Part shown: one piece after another, positions 1-10,100 of the stretch
How positions within the stretch are numbered: the stretch's first letter is position 1
Layout: each line of letters starts with the position of its first letter
DNA from: Gymnogyps californianus
Lineage: Eukaryota > Chordata > Aves > Accipitriformes > Cathartidae
DNA length: 64,000 nucleotides
Assembly (NCBI RefSeq): GCF_018139145.2
Contig: NC_059481.1
Span: 1,414,368-1,478,367, forward strand
Direction: 5' to 3'
Position numbers and translations under genes: made by a program
The notes under the pieces: model-generated
What the model saw: the letters and a program-made list of their open reading frames with translations, nothing else
Database searches by the model: none
Told to the model about the DNA's origin: nothing

Positions 1-86
1 CCCCAAAGTAAGCGCCGGGGGGCGGGGGGGCTGGGGGAGCCCCGAGGCCCCCTCTGATGGCCACCTCTCTCCTGCCCCACGTGTAG

Positions 87-3000
87 AAGAAGAACTACGA
101 GCGGCTGCAGAAGGCCCTGGACAGCGTGATGTCCATCCGGGAGATGACCCAGGTACACCGGCGTAGCCCCACACCACCCATTGCCCCGTGTGAGACCCCC
201 CCCCGCCCCGGTGCCGGGATCCTTCGCCGGGGGTGGCGTTTTGGTGCCGATCTCCATCCGCCTACGGTTGGGTGGGTGCCGGGGGACCCACCCGCACCCC
301 CTCCCGCCTCTGCCAGGGGTCCTACCTGGAGATCAAGAAGCAGATGGACAAGCTGGACCCGCTGGCCCATCCCCTCCTGCAATGGTAAGGCCGAGGGTGC
401 TGCGGCCCCGTCCCCTCTGCCCCACGGCCCTCCCCTCTGCCCCACGGCCCTCCCCGCTGCCCCACGGCCCCCAGGACAGGAGATGGGGTGGGGGGCAACC
501 GGGCATCCCCGGCACGACCCCCTCAGCCCCTTTCTCCCGGGGGGGGGGGTTTGCGACCATCCTCCGGCCTCGGGGCAGGTTCTGGCGCAGCTCCCAACTC
601 GGCCCCGCTCCCAGGGGAGCGTGGGACCACCCTGCCTGACCTTCCTCTTCCTCCTCCTCCTCCTTCTCCTCCTCTTCCCAAGGATAATCTCCAGCAACAG
701 ATCCCACATCGTCAAGCTGCCTCTCAGCAGGGTAAGGGGCCTGGCCGGGCTCCAGGTGGGGCGCGGGTGCGGCACGCGGGATGGAGGGTATGGAATGTGG
801 GATGTGGGATATGGGATGCGGGATGGAGGGTATGGAATGTGGGATGTGGGATATGGGATGTGGGATGGAGGGTATGGAATGTGGGATGTGGGATATGGGA
901 TGCAGGATGGAGGGTATGGGGTGCAGGACATAGAGTATGGGATGCGGGATGAATGATACGGGAGGTGGGATGTAGAATACAGGATACAGGCTGCAGGCTA
1001 TAGGATGCGGGGTGCAGGATATGGGATGTGGGACATAGGATATGGGATGTGGGATGGAGGGTATGGAATGTGGGATGTGGGATATGGGATGTGGGATGGA
1101 GGGTATAGAATGTGGGATGTGGGATATGGGATGCGGGATGTAGGGTATGGGGTACAGGACAGAGTATGGGATGCGGGATGCATGATATGGGAGGTGGGAT
1201 GTAGAATACGGGATACAGGGTGCAGGCTATAGGATGCGGGGTGTAGGATATGGGATGTGGGACATAGGATATGGGATGTGGGATGTAGGGTATGGGATTG
1301 GGATGTAGGGTGTGGGATGTAGGATATGGGATGTGGGACATAGGATATAGGATGTGGGATGTAGGGTATGGGACTGGGATGTAGGGTGTGGGATGTGGGA
1401 TATGGGATGCAGGACGTAGGATACGGAAGGTGGGACGTAGGATATGCGATGCGGGACGTAGGGTATGGGATGTGGGATGCGGGATGTAGGATACGGGTTG
1501 TGGGATGTAGGGTATGGGAGGCAGGACATAGGGTATGGGGTGCGAGCTGTGGGATGGAGGATGGAGGGTGCGGGATGCGGGATTAGGGATCTAAGGATAT
1601 GGGGTGGGTGATGTCAGGGTCTGGGATGTAGGATGCGGCCTTTGGGATGGGGTCTGCAGCCTGTGAGACGTGGGAGGCAGGATATGGGATATAGGATGGA
1701 GGATATCTGACGTGGGCTGTGGGATGGGGGACAAGAGCCGGGGAATGCCGGGGGCCCTCCTGGCAAGCTCAGGACAGCCAAAGCGGGGCTGGGACGGGCA
1801 CGGGGCCAGGCTGCCGTGCATGATCTCTGTCTGTCTGTCTGTCTGTCCGCTCTCCCCGCCGGCTCCGCCTTTGCTCTTCCCTTTCCCCTGGTAGCAGCTG
1901 AAGTTCATGCACACCTCCCACCAGTTCCTCCTGCTCAGCAGCCCCCCGGCCAAGGAAGCCCGGTTCCGCACTGCCAAGAAACTCTACGGCAGCACCTTCG
2001 CTTTCCAGTGAGTTGCCCGGGGGGGCGGCGGGAGCCCCCCAAGCGGGCGCCGTGGGGCAGGCTGCCGCGGGGCTGACGTGAGGCTGGCTTTTTCCAGTGG
2101 CTCTCACATTGAGAACTGGCATTCCATCCTCCGCAACGGACTGGTCAACGCTTCCTACACCAAACTGCAGGTAACGCTCTCCCCCGTGCCCGACACCCGC
2201 CCCGGGGCAGGCAGGCAGGCAGGCAGGCAGGGAGGGATGCGGGCAGCTGGAGATGCGCTGCCTGCAGAGGCCAGGCTGCCTCCGCCACCGTGCCCAAGCT
2301 GTCGGGGTGACCCCGCATCGCTCACCCTGGTGTTTTCCTGCAAGCTGCATGGAGCAGCCTATGGCAAGGGCATCTATCTGAGCCCCATCTCCAGTATTTC
2401 CTTTGGATACTCAGGTAAGAGGCTGCCTGCGCTGCCCAGCCCTGCCTGCGCTCCCATCCCCACTCCCTGCATGGGCCCGGGGATGTCTGGCATCGTGCCG
2501 GCTGGAGGAACCGCGCGGGAGCGGGCAGCATCCCGCATCCTTCCCACCTGCACCGGCTTCTTCCCAGCCAGGTTGGGGCTTTCCGATGCGCCGGGGAATT
2601 AAAACCCCAACATTTTCTAGGCTCCGAAAGCTGCTGCGCTCGCTTTTGGGGGGTTCCCGGGGTTCGGCCGCAGGGCGGGAGCACCCAGCGTGGCCGTCCC
2701 CGTCTGTGGCATGTGTCCCTGCGTCACCCCAGGGGTGCTCCCTGCCCGGGATTGACGGCCGCCGCCTCGCTTCTCCGCAGGGATGGGGAAAGGGCAGCAC
2801 CGGATGCCTTCGAAGGATGAGCTGGTGCAGAGGTACAACCGGATGAACACCATCCCCCAGGTGACGGGCTGGGGGACACCGTGGGAGGATGGGGACGGGG
2901 ACGTGGCACCCACGGGTGCTGAGGATGGGGCGTGCCGAGCCCGGCCGGCGAGGGGGTAATGCCGACTGCTCTCCCCGCAGACGCGCTCCATCCAGTCCCG

Positions 3001-3481
3001 CTTCCTCCAGAGCCGCAACCTGAACTGCATCGCGCTTTGCGAAGGTGCGGGGATGTGGGGGGGAAACAACGGGAGGGGGACAGGCAGCACCCACATCCCT
3101 GGCTCACCGGGTGGGTGGAGGAGGGAGGGAGGGAGGGTCCCCACCACGGGCTGCGCCCAGCAGGGACCTCCGTCCCCCGTCCCCCGTCCGACAGCCCCTT
3201 CCCCCGGCAGTTATCACCTCCAAGGACCTGCAGAAACACGGCAACATCTGGGTCTGCCCCGTCTCGGACCACGTCTGCACCCGCTTCTTCTTTGTGTGAG
3301 TCCCGGGCTGCGCCCACTTCGCCAGCACCCGTGGGACACCCGTGGGATACCCCCTCACCCCTCCTTCTCCCCTTCCAGGTACGAAGACGGCCAAGTGGGA
3401 GATGCCAATATCAATACTCAGGACCCCAAAATCCAGAAGGAGATCATGCGTGTGATTGGGACTCAGGTGTACACAAACTGA
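87..3481 (+). CDS. PARP6: PARP6, C-terminal part (mono-ADP-ribosyltransferase), 3' exons
   Basis: Ten coding exons were read with GT/AG borders and continuous phase: 87-152, 317-384, 683-731, 1895-2007, 2098-2170, 2345-2414, 2781-2860, 2981-3044, 3211-3295, 3379-3481 (stop TGA 3479-3481), giving 256 codons plus stop. The product is the catalytic ART domain of PARP6, which transfers single ADP-ribose units from NAD+ to proteins. Visible landmarks are GSHIENWHSILRNGL (donor-loop His), YGKGIYLSPISSISFGYS (Tyr) and HVCTRFFFVYEDGQVGDANI. There is no PARP1-like catalytic Glu in the last block, as is known for this mono-ADP-ribosylating family. The C-terminus ends in GTQVYTN, and the linker MPSKDELVQRYNRM separates it from its paralogue PARP8. 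The N-terminal part lies upstream of the window. A donor-like GTAAGC at position 8 suggests that bases 1-7 are the end of the preceding exon. The intron before 683 has a long CTT/CTC polypyrimidine tract. Confidence 0.96.
772..1600 (+). repeat. G-rich heptamer-based minisatellite in PARP6 intron
   Basis: This array lies in the intron between the exons ending at 731 and starting at 1895. The basic unit is 7 bp, of the form RGGATRY (GGGATGT, GGGATAT, GGGATGC). It is arranged in a 42-bp higher-order unit best preserved at 775-905. A larger duplication of roughly 225 bp is visible when 905-1010 is compared with 1150-1245. Because 7 is not divisible by 3 but 21 is, the antisense strand reads as a long false protein of SHIPYP-type repeats. 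That is an artefact of the array and not a gene. Confidence 0.95.
1826..1850 (+). repeat. short (CTGT)n microsatellite
   Basis: A tetranucleotide CTGT run lies about 45 bases upstream of the PARP6 exon at 1895 and forms part of the pyrimidine-rich region before that acceptor. A similar short run, (GGCA)n, occurs in the next-but-one intron near 2208-2232. Confidence 0.8.
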
Positions 3482-4320
3482 GCGGTGGCGGGGACCCCCC
3501 CGGGACCCCCCCGGGCACCGAGCGAAGACCCCGGGCGAGGCCGGGGAAGGACGAGCGGGTTTCGAGCCTCCCGGGCAGGGCAGAGACGGGGGCCGACGCC
3601 GGCGGCTCCACCCTGTACATAGGCGTCCAGCATCCAGTGAGCACCAGGCGGGTTTAGCGGTCCCTTGTCCCCTCCCCGTCCCGTCCCCCAGTGTCCCCGA
3701 CCCTGTGGCAGCGTGGAGAAGGAGCTGCGGGGGCTGGCGTGGCCGGTGGCCGCCCCTCCTGGCGTTGGCAGCGACGGCGTTTTTATCGAAGACGAGAAAC
3801 CGAAGCAAAAAAAAAAAACAAAAAAACAAAAACCAAGCCAAACCAAACCCAAAAAACACAGGAAAAAAAAAAAAAAGAGAAAAGGAATCCGTGTTGGCGT
3901 AAAGTTTGGCGTAAAGTTGGCGTAAAGCTGGCGTAAAACAGCTGGGGGGGTGGGGAGGGGATGGGATGGTGGGGAAGGGACGGGGGCACGGGGAAGGGAT
4001 GGGATGGTGGGGAAGGGACAGGGGCACGGGGAAGCGATGGGATGGTGGGGAAGGGACGGGAGCGTGGGGAAGGGATTGGGGCCACAGGGAAAGGGGCGTA
4101 GGGAATCGACGGGGCTTTGGGAAAGGATGGGGCTGCGGGGAGGGACTCACACCACCGTCACACCATGGCAAAGGGATCGTGCTACGGAGCAGGGACCACA
4201 CCACGGAGAAGGGATTGTGCCTCAGGGACGGGACCACGCTGGGGACACGGGACCACACGGAGGGGACAGGACCCCGTAGGGACCGGTGCCGCGGCAGAGA
4301 CTCACGTGCGGAATGAGAAG
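3482..4320 (+). other. PARP6: PARP6 3' UTR and downstream purine-rich repeat
   Basis: The sequence after the PARP6 stop is GC-rich to about 3785. It then has an A-rich stretch (3806-3885, mostly A with a few C and G) and three near-copies of GCGTAAAG (3897-3937). A degenerate tandem array of about 30-35 bp follows, built from GGGGAAGGGAYGGGATGG (about 3940-4125). No canonical AATAAA is seen on the + strand before about 4704, so the PARP6 cleavage site is not assigned. The A-rich tract is not itself evidence of a poly(A) tail. Confidence 0.55.
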
Positions 4321-4342
4321 AAAACCCCCCGGGGGACTGCGC

Positions 4343-4348
4343 TTTATT
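4343..4348 (-). terminator. CELF6: candidate distal CELF6 poly(A) signal
   Basis: TTTATT on the + strand is AATAAA in the CELF6 sense direction, in the context GAAATAAAGCGCAG. It lies at the far edge of a non-repetitive block that looks like 3' UTR. Use of this site would give a 3' UTR of about 2.5 kb after splicing. Cleavage would be expected near 4320-4330. The signal is read from sequence only. Confidence 0.45.
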
Positions 4349-5519
4349 TCAGCTCAAGCTGATCCCAATAACTACACGGATACAGAGTCGGTGCCGGCAC
4401 GGCTGTGTCCCGCTATGACAACGAAAACCCATCGGAGAAGGCCCGGAGGGTGCCGGGGCTCAGCGTGGGGACCCCCGGGAGGCGGCGGGGGGCTGGCAGA
4501 GGTAACTGGGTACCGAGGTTCCCCACGGCCCTGGGGCTCTCCGGGTCGGTCACGGCAGCACGAGGCCACGGCAGTAAAATATCAGCCCTTAAGAGACGGC
4601 AGCTCCTGCGGCATCAGCCCGAAGCCGCCCGGGGACACCGGCCAGTCCCGCGGGGACACGGGGGTCCCTCGCCAGGGGTTCAAGGGTCTGAGGGATTTAA
4701 AATAATAAAAATAAATACCCCGAACCAGCCCTTCGCTGCGCCCCCTGGAGATGCAGGCGGTGTTTTCGACCAGGATTTATAAAGTCAAGAATCGACTTAA
4801 AAAAAATAACCCTGGTTTAGGTACAGTCACCGGCTGAGACCCGACGGGCTCGTCACAGCAGTGGGCGCACTCTTGGCATCCCCTCTGCAGTGTCCCCCAT
4901 CCTCGGGGGGGGTGACGGAGGGACCCCAACATCTGTCCATCACCGCTTGTCCCATACCGGCTGCTCGATGTCCCCAAAGGCCACCCAAACCCAGGCGGGG
5001 ACACACACACACGCGGGGCAGGTGCCTGTCCCCTCGTCACCCACCCTGCCAGCCACCCCATTTTTTTTTTTGCTTAATTTTGTGGGGTTTGGGGTTTTTC
5101 TCCCCCCCCCGCCCCCTTAAATAAATCGAGCCACTTTCCCATGGTCATGGCGGTCGCTGGCCTGCGGGCACGGCCACGAGGGGACATCCCACGGGACACG
5201 CTAACGTCCTCCAGAAGCCCCCCGCATCGCTCGGAAAGAACGGCGAAAGCCCAGGGGCCAGGTCCTGCCCCGCTCCCCTCCGCAGCCGGGGTGAATTCCT
5301 CTAGATAAATGGTAATTCCTGGGAAAAAAGCAAATAAGAAGAGAGGCCCACGCTCCTCTCCCGGCTCCACCAAATTCCCGGCGGATGGTTCGGCCCGGCC
5401 GGAGTCGAGCTGGTCAAAAAGGGGTCCCCGGCATCGTCTTCTCGGGGGAATTGGGGTGGTGGGACACGGCAGCGAGTGCTCCAAAGAACCAACCAAGGTG
5501 ACGATTTTGACAAAATAAG

Positions 5520-5525
5520 TTTATT
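5520..5525 (-). terminator. CELF6: candidate proximal CELF6 poly(A) signal
   Basis: On the - strand this reads AAATAAACTTATTTTG. It is followed about 30 bases downstream by a U/G-rich stretch (TTGGTTGGTTCTTTGG) of the kind bound by cleavage stimulation factor. Hexamer plus downstream element make this the better-formed of the two CELF6 signals. Further TTTATT matches near 6032 and 6196 lie in AT-rich UTR and lack such a downstream element. Confidence 0.5.
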
Positions 5526-6822
5526 TCACTTCGCTTTGTTTCTGCCGAAACCTCACATTTTTCTTTTTTTTTTTTTTTTTTCTTTTTTTCTTTTTTTGGC
5601 TGGGAAAAAAAAAACCAAACCCCAAAATCCCCCCAAACCAACCGAAAACGCAAAGAACCGCATCGCTTCGCCCTCTCCCGGAGGCGACCGAGGGGCTCTT
5701 TCGCCCAGCTCGACTCCCCCGCCGCTGGCTCCCGCCTGGGCCACGGGCTGGGGGAGCCACCGCAGCCCCCCCCAAACCCCCCCCCCCCCACCCCACCCCC
5801 CCCCCCGCATCCCCCCATCCCCGGCCGTGAATCGGCCCCCCAAAACCGAGCCCTTGAGCCCCGCGAATCGGCCCCCCGAAACCGAGCCCTCTAGGAAACG
5901 CTCGCAGCTCTTAAGGCCCGAGGTTTCTCTCAACCCTTCTTAATTTCTGGTTTTGTTTTTTTTTTTTTTCTTCTTCTTCTTTCCTGTTTTTTGTTTTTTT
6001 GTGTGTTTTGGTTTTTTTTTTTTTAAATTAATTTATTTATAGATATATTTTAAAAAAGCAATAGTCCTTTGGTCCCTAAACTCTAAGGAATGATATGACT
6101 CTGAAACAAGTAATCCTATGTCCCTGTGCCAGTGACAAGCAGGGGGAAGCGCGTGTCCCGCCGCCCTGCTCCATGGGATATATATATATATACACTTATT
6201 TATATATATCTTCTATAAGTCCAACACCCTTTGATCCTTTTTGTTTTTTTTTTTTCCCCCGACGTGGGGAAAAAGAAAATCTTGCCGTTTTCCTTTTTTC
6301 CAAACAAGCATCCTCCAGGTGAAGCGCCCGAGGCTGGTCCCGTCCCACCGGCTTTGGTTTAAGAATCCATTTGGAGCCTCTTTTCCTCGTTTCTCCTGGG
6401 AAATCGGTAGCAGCAAATGAGTGCTTTAAAAAAAGAAACAAAACAAAGGTAGATCGTATCCCGGCTGCCCGGGGCCGTCGTCCTTTCTCCCGGTGAAGGA
6501 TTCGGTGAGTCCCGGCGAGCGGCCGGCGGCGAGTCTCAGCCCCGGTGTCGCATCGCTCTCCTCCTTCCTTGTCTTCCTCGCTCTCTTGTTCCCGTTAAAT
6601 AACAAACAAGACCGGTTTGGGGAAAAAAAAAAAAAAATCAAAAGAGAAACGAAAAGCTACGACCAGAATGGCTCTCTCTTCTTCGCCGTTTTCTCCATCA
6701 CCTCCTCCTCTTCCTCCTCCTCTTCTTCCTCCTCCGGGATGTGTTGCAAAGAAAGAGAGTTACGGGTTTGGATACTGCACTTGGGGAAGGGGAAAGTCGT
6801 CAGACACCGCGGGACGCCCGAC

Positions 6823-7103
6823 CTGCAAAAGAGCGAAGGGGGCGTTAGCCCGTGCCCTGGGGGACGGAGGGGAGGAAGGACAGGGAGAGGGACGGAGAGA
6901 GGGACCCAAATCCCGATCCGAAACACACACCCAGACGGTCCCGGGCGCAGAGACCCCCGCACACGCTTGAGGACATTTTGGGAGAAAACGCGGCACCTGC
7001 GACGCTTTAGGTGAGCCCAGCCCCACCGCCAGGTCCCCCGGGGCGTCGCAGGGGGGTGCAGCAGGGCCAGGCCCCCCCCCCGTGTCCCCCCATGTCCCCT
7101 TAC
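6823..7103 (-). other. CELF6: probable intron in the CELF6 3' UTR
   Basis: Twenty-eight bases after the stop codon the sense strand has a strong donor, GAG|GTAAGG (exon end 7104). A clean acceptor follows 281 bases on, CTCTTTTGCAG|GTCGGG (exon resumes at 6822). The stop codon would then lie only 28 nt before the last junction, below the usual 50-55 nt rule for nonsense-mediated decay, so splicing here would be tolerated. The sites were seen by eye and no transcript evidence is available. Confidence 0.5.
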
Positions 7104-7131
7104 CTCTCCGCAGGGCCAGGGTGAGCAGGGG

Positions 7132-10100
7132 TCAGTAGGGTCTGTTGGCATCTTTCGGCCGCTTTAGCTGGACTTTTAGCCTCTTCATGCCGATCTGGAA
7201 GCCGTTCATGGCCTGAATGGCTGCCTGAGCGCTCGTCGGATTGTCAAAACTGACGAAACCTGGGGGCGAGGTGACAGAGGAGTTTGTCGCCGTAAACGTC
7301 ACAGGTTGCCGCTTTACTTCAACCGAGGCGTTGAAATCCCGTGGGATGCTCCTGCGGGCAGCCTCAGGCGGAGCCCCAGGCTGGGGGGCGCTGGGAGAGG
7401 GGGATCGTGGGGTAACAGCGCAGCCCCAGATTGCAGGGGATTGGGTGATGGGCTGATGGCACCTTTGGGGACACCAAGGTCTGCAGGGACATCGAGGTGA
7501 CAGGGTCTGTGGGGACACCAGCATAAGAGGGTCCACAAGGACACTGGAGTGGTCTGCAGGGACACTAAGGTGATGGGATTTGCGGAGTCACTGGGGTGAC
7601 AGGGTCTATCAAAGCGATGGGACCGCAGGGACACCAAGGTGGGCAGGTCTGTGGGGACACCAGGATGGGATGTGTGGGCTCATGGGACACCTGGGTGACA
7701 GGGCCTGCAGAGACACCGAGGTGACAGGGCTTCCAAAGACACTGGGGTGACAGGGTCTATGGGGACACCAAGGTGACATGCCACCGAGGTGACACGGGCT
7801 ACAGGGACACTGTGGTGACAGGTCTGCAGGCCAGAGCATGCTGGTGGCAGCGGTGGCACTCAGCCGCATGAGCGGAGCGGACACGGCAGTGGCAAGCGGT
7901 GACCAGCCCCCCCGGCAGGCACGCGGGCAGGTGCACTGGGCTGAGGACACGGGGGACAGCGTAAGAGGGGACAGCAGGAGGGTACGTCCTTCTGTCCTGG
8001 CACGGTGCGGGACAAAAAAATGCCCTTTGGCCCCGGGACGGACAGCTGTGTTGCTCCAGCCACCGTGCGGCTTTGGTCACCTGTCGGTGCTGCCTGGGCC
8101 GGACCCCTGAACTGGGACGTCAAGGAGAGCCGGACCCCTGAACTGGGGCGTCAAGGAGAGCCGGACCCCTGGACTGGGACGTCGGGGAGAGCTGGACCCC
8201 TGAGCTGGGGACATTGGGGAGAGCTGGACCCCCAAGCTGGGATGTTGGGGAGAGCTGGACCCCCGAGCTGGAGATGTTGGGGAGAGCTGGACCTCTCAGC
8301 TGGAGATGTTGGGGAGAGCCGGACCCCCAAGATGAGATGCTGGGGAGAGCCAGACCCCCGAGATGACATGCTGGGGAGAGCCAGACCCCTGAGCTGCGGA
8401 TGTTGGGGAGAGCTGGATCTCTGAGCTGGAGATGTTGGGGAGAGCCGGACCCCCAAGATGAGATGCTGGGGAGAGCCAGACCCCTGAGCTGCAGATGTTG
8501 GGGAGAACCAGACCCCCGAAATGAGATGCTGGTGAGACCCAGACCCCCAAGATGAGATGTTGGGGAGAGCCAGACCCCTGAGCTGGGACATCGGGGAGAG
8601 CTGGACCTCTAAGCTGGAATGTTGGGGAGCGCTGGACCTCCAAGCTGGAGACCAAGGAGAGCTGGACCCCTCAGCTGGGGACTGGGGAGAGCTGGGATGT
8701 TGAGGAGAGCCGGACCCCCGAGCTGGGGACTGGGGAGAGCCGGGCCTCCGAGCTGGGACATCGGGGAGAGCCGCACACCAGGACTTACCAAAGCATTTAC
8801 TCTGGTTGGTGGCACGGTCCACAAAGACTTTGGCAGAGATGACATTGCCGAAAGGCAAGAACATCTGCGTGAGCTCCGCGTCCCCGAACTCCTGGGGCAG
8901 GTGATAAATAAACAGGTTACAGCCTTCGGGACCTGGGTGACACACAAAGGACAGCCGCACGTCAGCTGCGAGGCGGGGGGGTCACCCCGGGGGGGTGGGA
9001 GCGAGGAGCCACCGGCCCCGCGGCGGGGTGCCCCCCACAACCCCTCACCTTCTCGCTGCTGCTGCGGGATGATGGGCGCTTGCTGGGGAAAGGCTTGGCT
9101 GATGGGTGCGTAGGCGGTGGGATACGCTGCTGGAAGAGAGAAACGCGGAGCTGAGACCCCGGTGCCCGCCCCAGCCCCGGGAAGGGCTGGGGACAGGGAT
9201 GTCCCCCGCTGCCACCCTCGATGGAGGTGCCTCTCCTGCCCCGGGGCCGCTGGCTCTGCCCTGCCCACCCCTGCCGGCACAGCCCCGGCCTCCCGGCACA
9301 CCAGGGATGCTGGAACAGCTCTCCCAGGAGGGACGTTGGTGGCAGCAGTAATGTGGCCTCAAGGTTGAGGAAAGCCGGCACTTTTGGTTGAAAAAAACCC
9401 AACAATTCGGGGTCCAAAACTTGATTTTCTGTTGAAAATCTGAAAATCGTCGTTAGTGCTCCTAATTAAATGACTGCCGGGCTTGACGTACTTCCACAGG
9501 ATGCTTTGACTCCCTTCTCTCTGCGGCCCATCTCCTTGGCCATCAGATTCGGCCACGTGACAAACATCCGAGGATTTTTGACGTCTCGGTGCCTCCATGG
9601 CCGTCTCTACCAGCAGGCTGATGTGTCGGCAGGATCCGGCACGGAGCCGGCTCTCCATCACGGCCCAAACCTCGCTCCCTCTCCTAGGTACCGCTGCCAG
9701 CTTTCCTCCACGGAGTTATCTCAGCCCCGTGGGCATCAAAACTCACTTTCCTCCATCCAAAATTTGCACGGAGGGCCATGCTGGGAGTGTTGCAGGGGAC
9801 GAGGGGATGGTGCTCTGCATCAGCGTCACCCCCACTGCTGCCCCGGAGCTCCTGCCGGGGTATGGCACCCCATGCTCACCACATTAATCCGTGCCCAAGC
9901 ACGCTGCCCCAATCCTGTGGTTTAACCCCAAGGTGACGTTCACCCCCCAAAAATAAGGGTGAGGAGCAAAGAGGGGAGAGAGGGAAGAAGTGCAAAGCAA
10001 AGTTTTGAGACCTGCATAGTGCTGCATGCCTGCGTAGGCTTGCTGGAGGGGATCTGCCACCGTGGGGCTTTGAGCTGGGAAGAGAAAAGAAGGGAGAAGG

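Larger units (their letters stand above)
4325..7131 (-). other. CELF6: CELF6 3' UTR region
   Basis: This is non-coding sequence downstream of the CELF6 stop codon. It contains AT-rich islands (5940-6240), a TA-rich stretch (6177-6212), long T tracts (5560-5597, 5955-6025), a C run (5764-5812) and a purine-rich GGAGGAGGAAG stretch on the sense strand (6700-6736). The AT-rich block is compositionally unlike the GC-rich introns and resembles the conserved 3' UTRs of CELF-family mRNAs. Where the mRNA ends (about 5500 or about 4325) is not settled by the sequence. Confidence 0.55.

Noticed and set aside
772..1600. Telomere-like or CRISPR-like array
   Set aside because: Units are GGGATGT/GGGATAT and not TTAGGG, and copies are adjacent without unique spacers. 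It is an intronic minisatellite of a vertebrate gene.
87..3481. PARP8 instead of PARP6
   Set aside because: The PARP8 paralogue differs in the linker after FGYSG and in its C-terminus. Here the MPSKDELVQRYNRM linker and the GTQVYTN end, plus the CELF6/HEXA neighbours, fit PARP6.
3806..3885. A-rich tract as a retrotransposon poly(A) tail
   Set aside because: It is interrupted by C and G, no element body precedes it other than the PARP6 3' UTR, and no target-site duplication was noticed.
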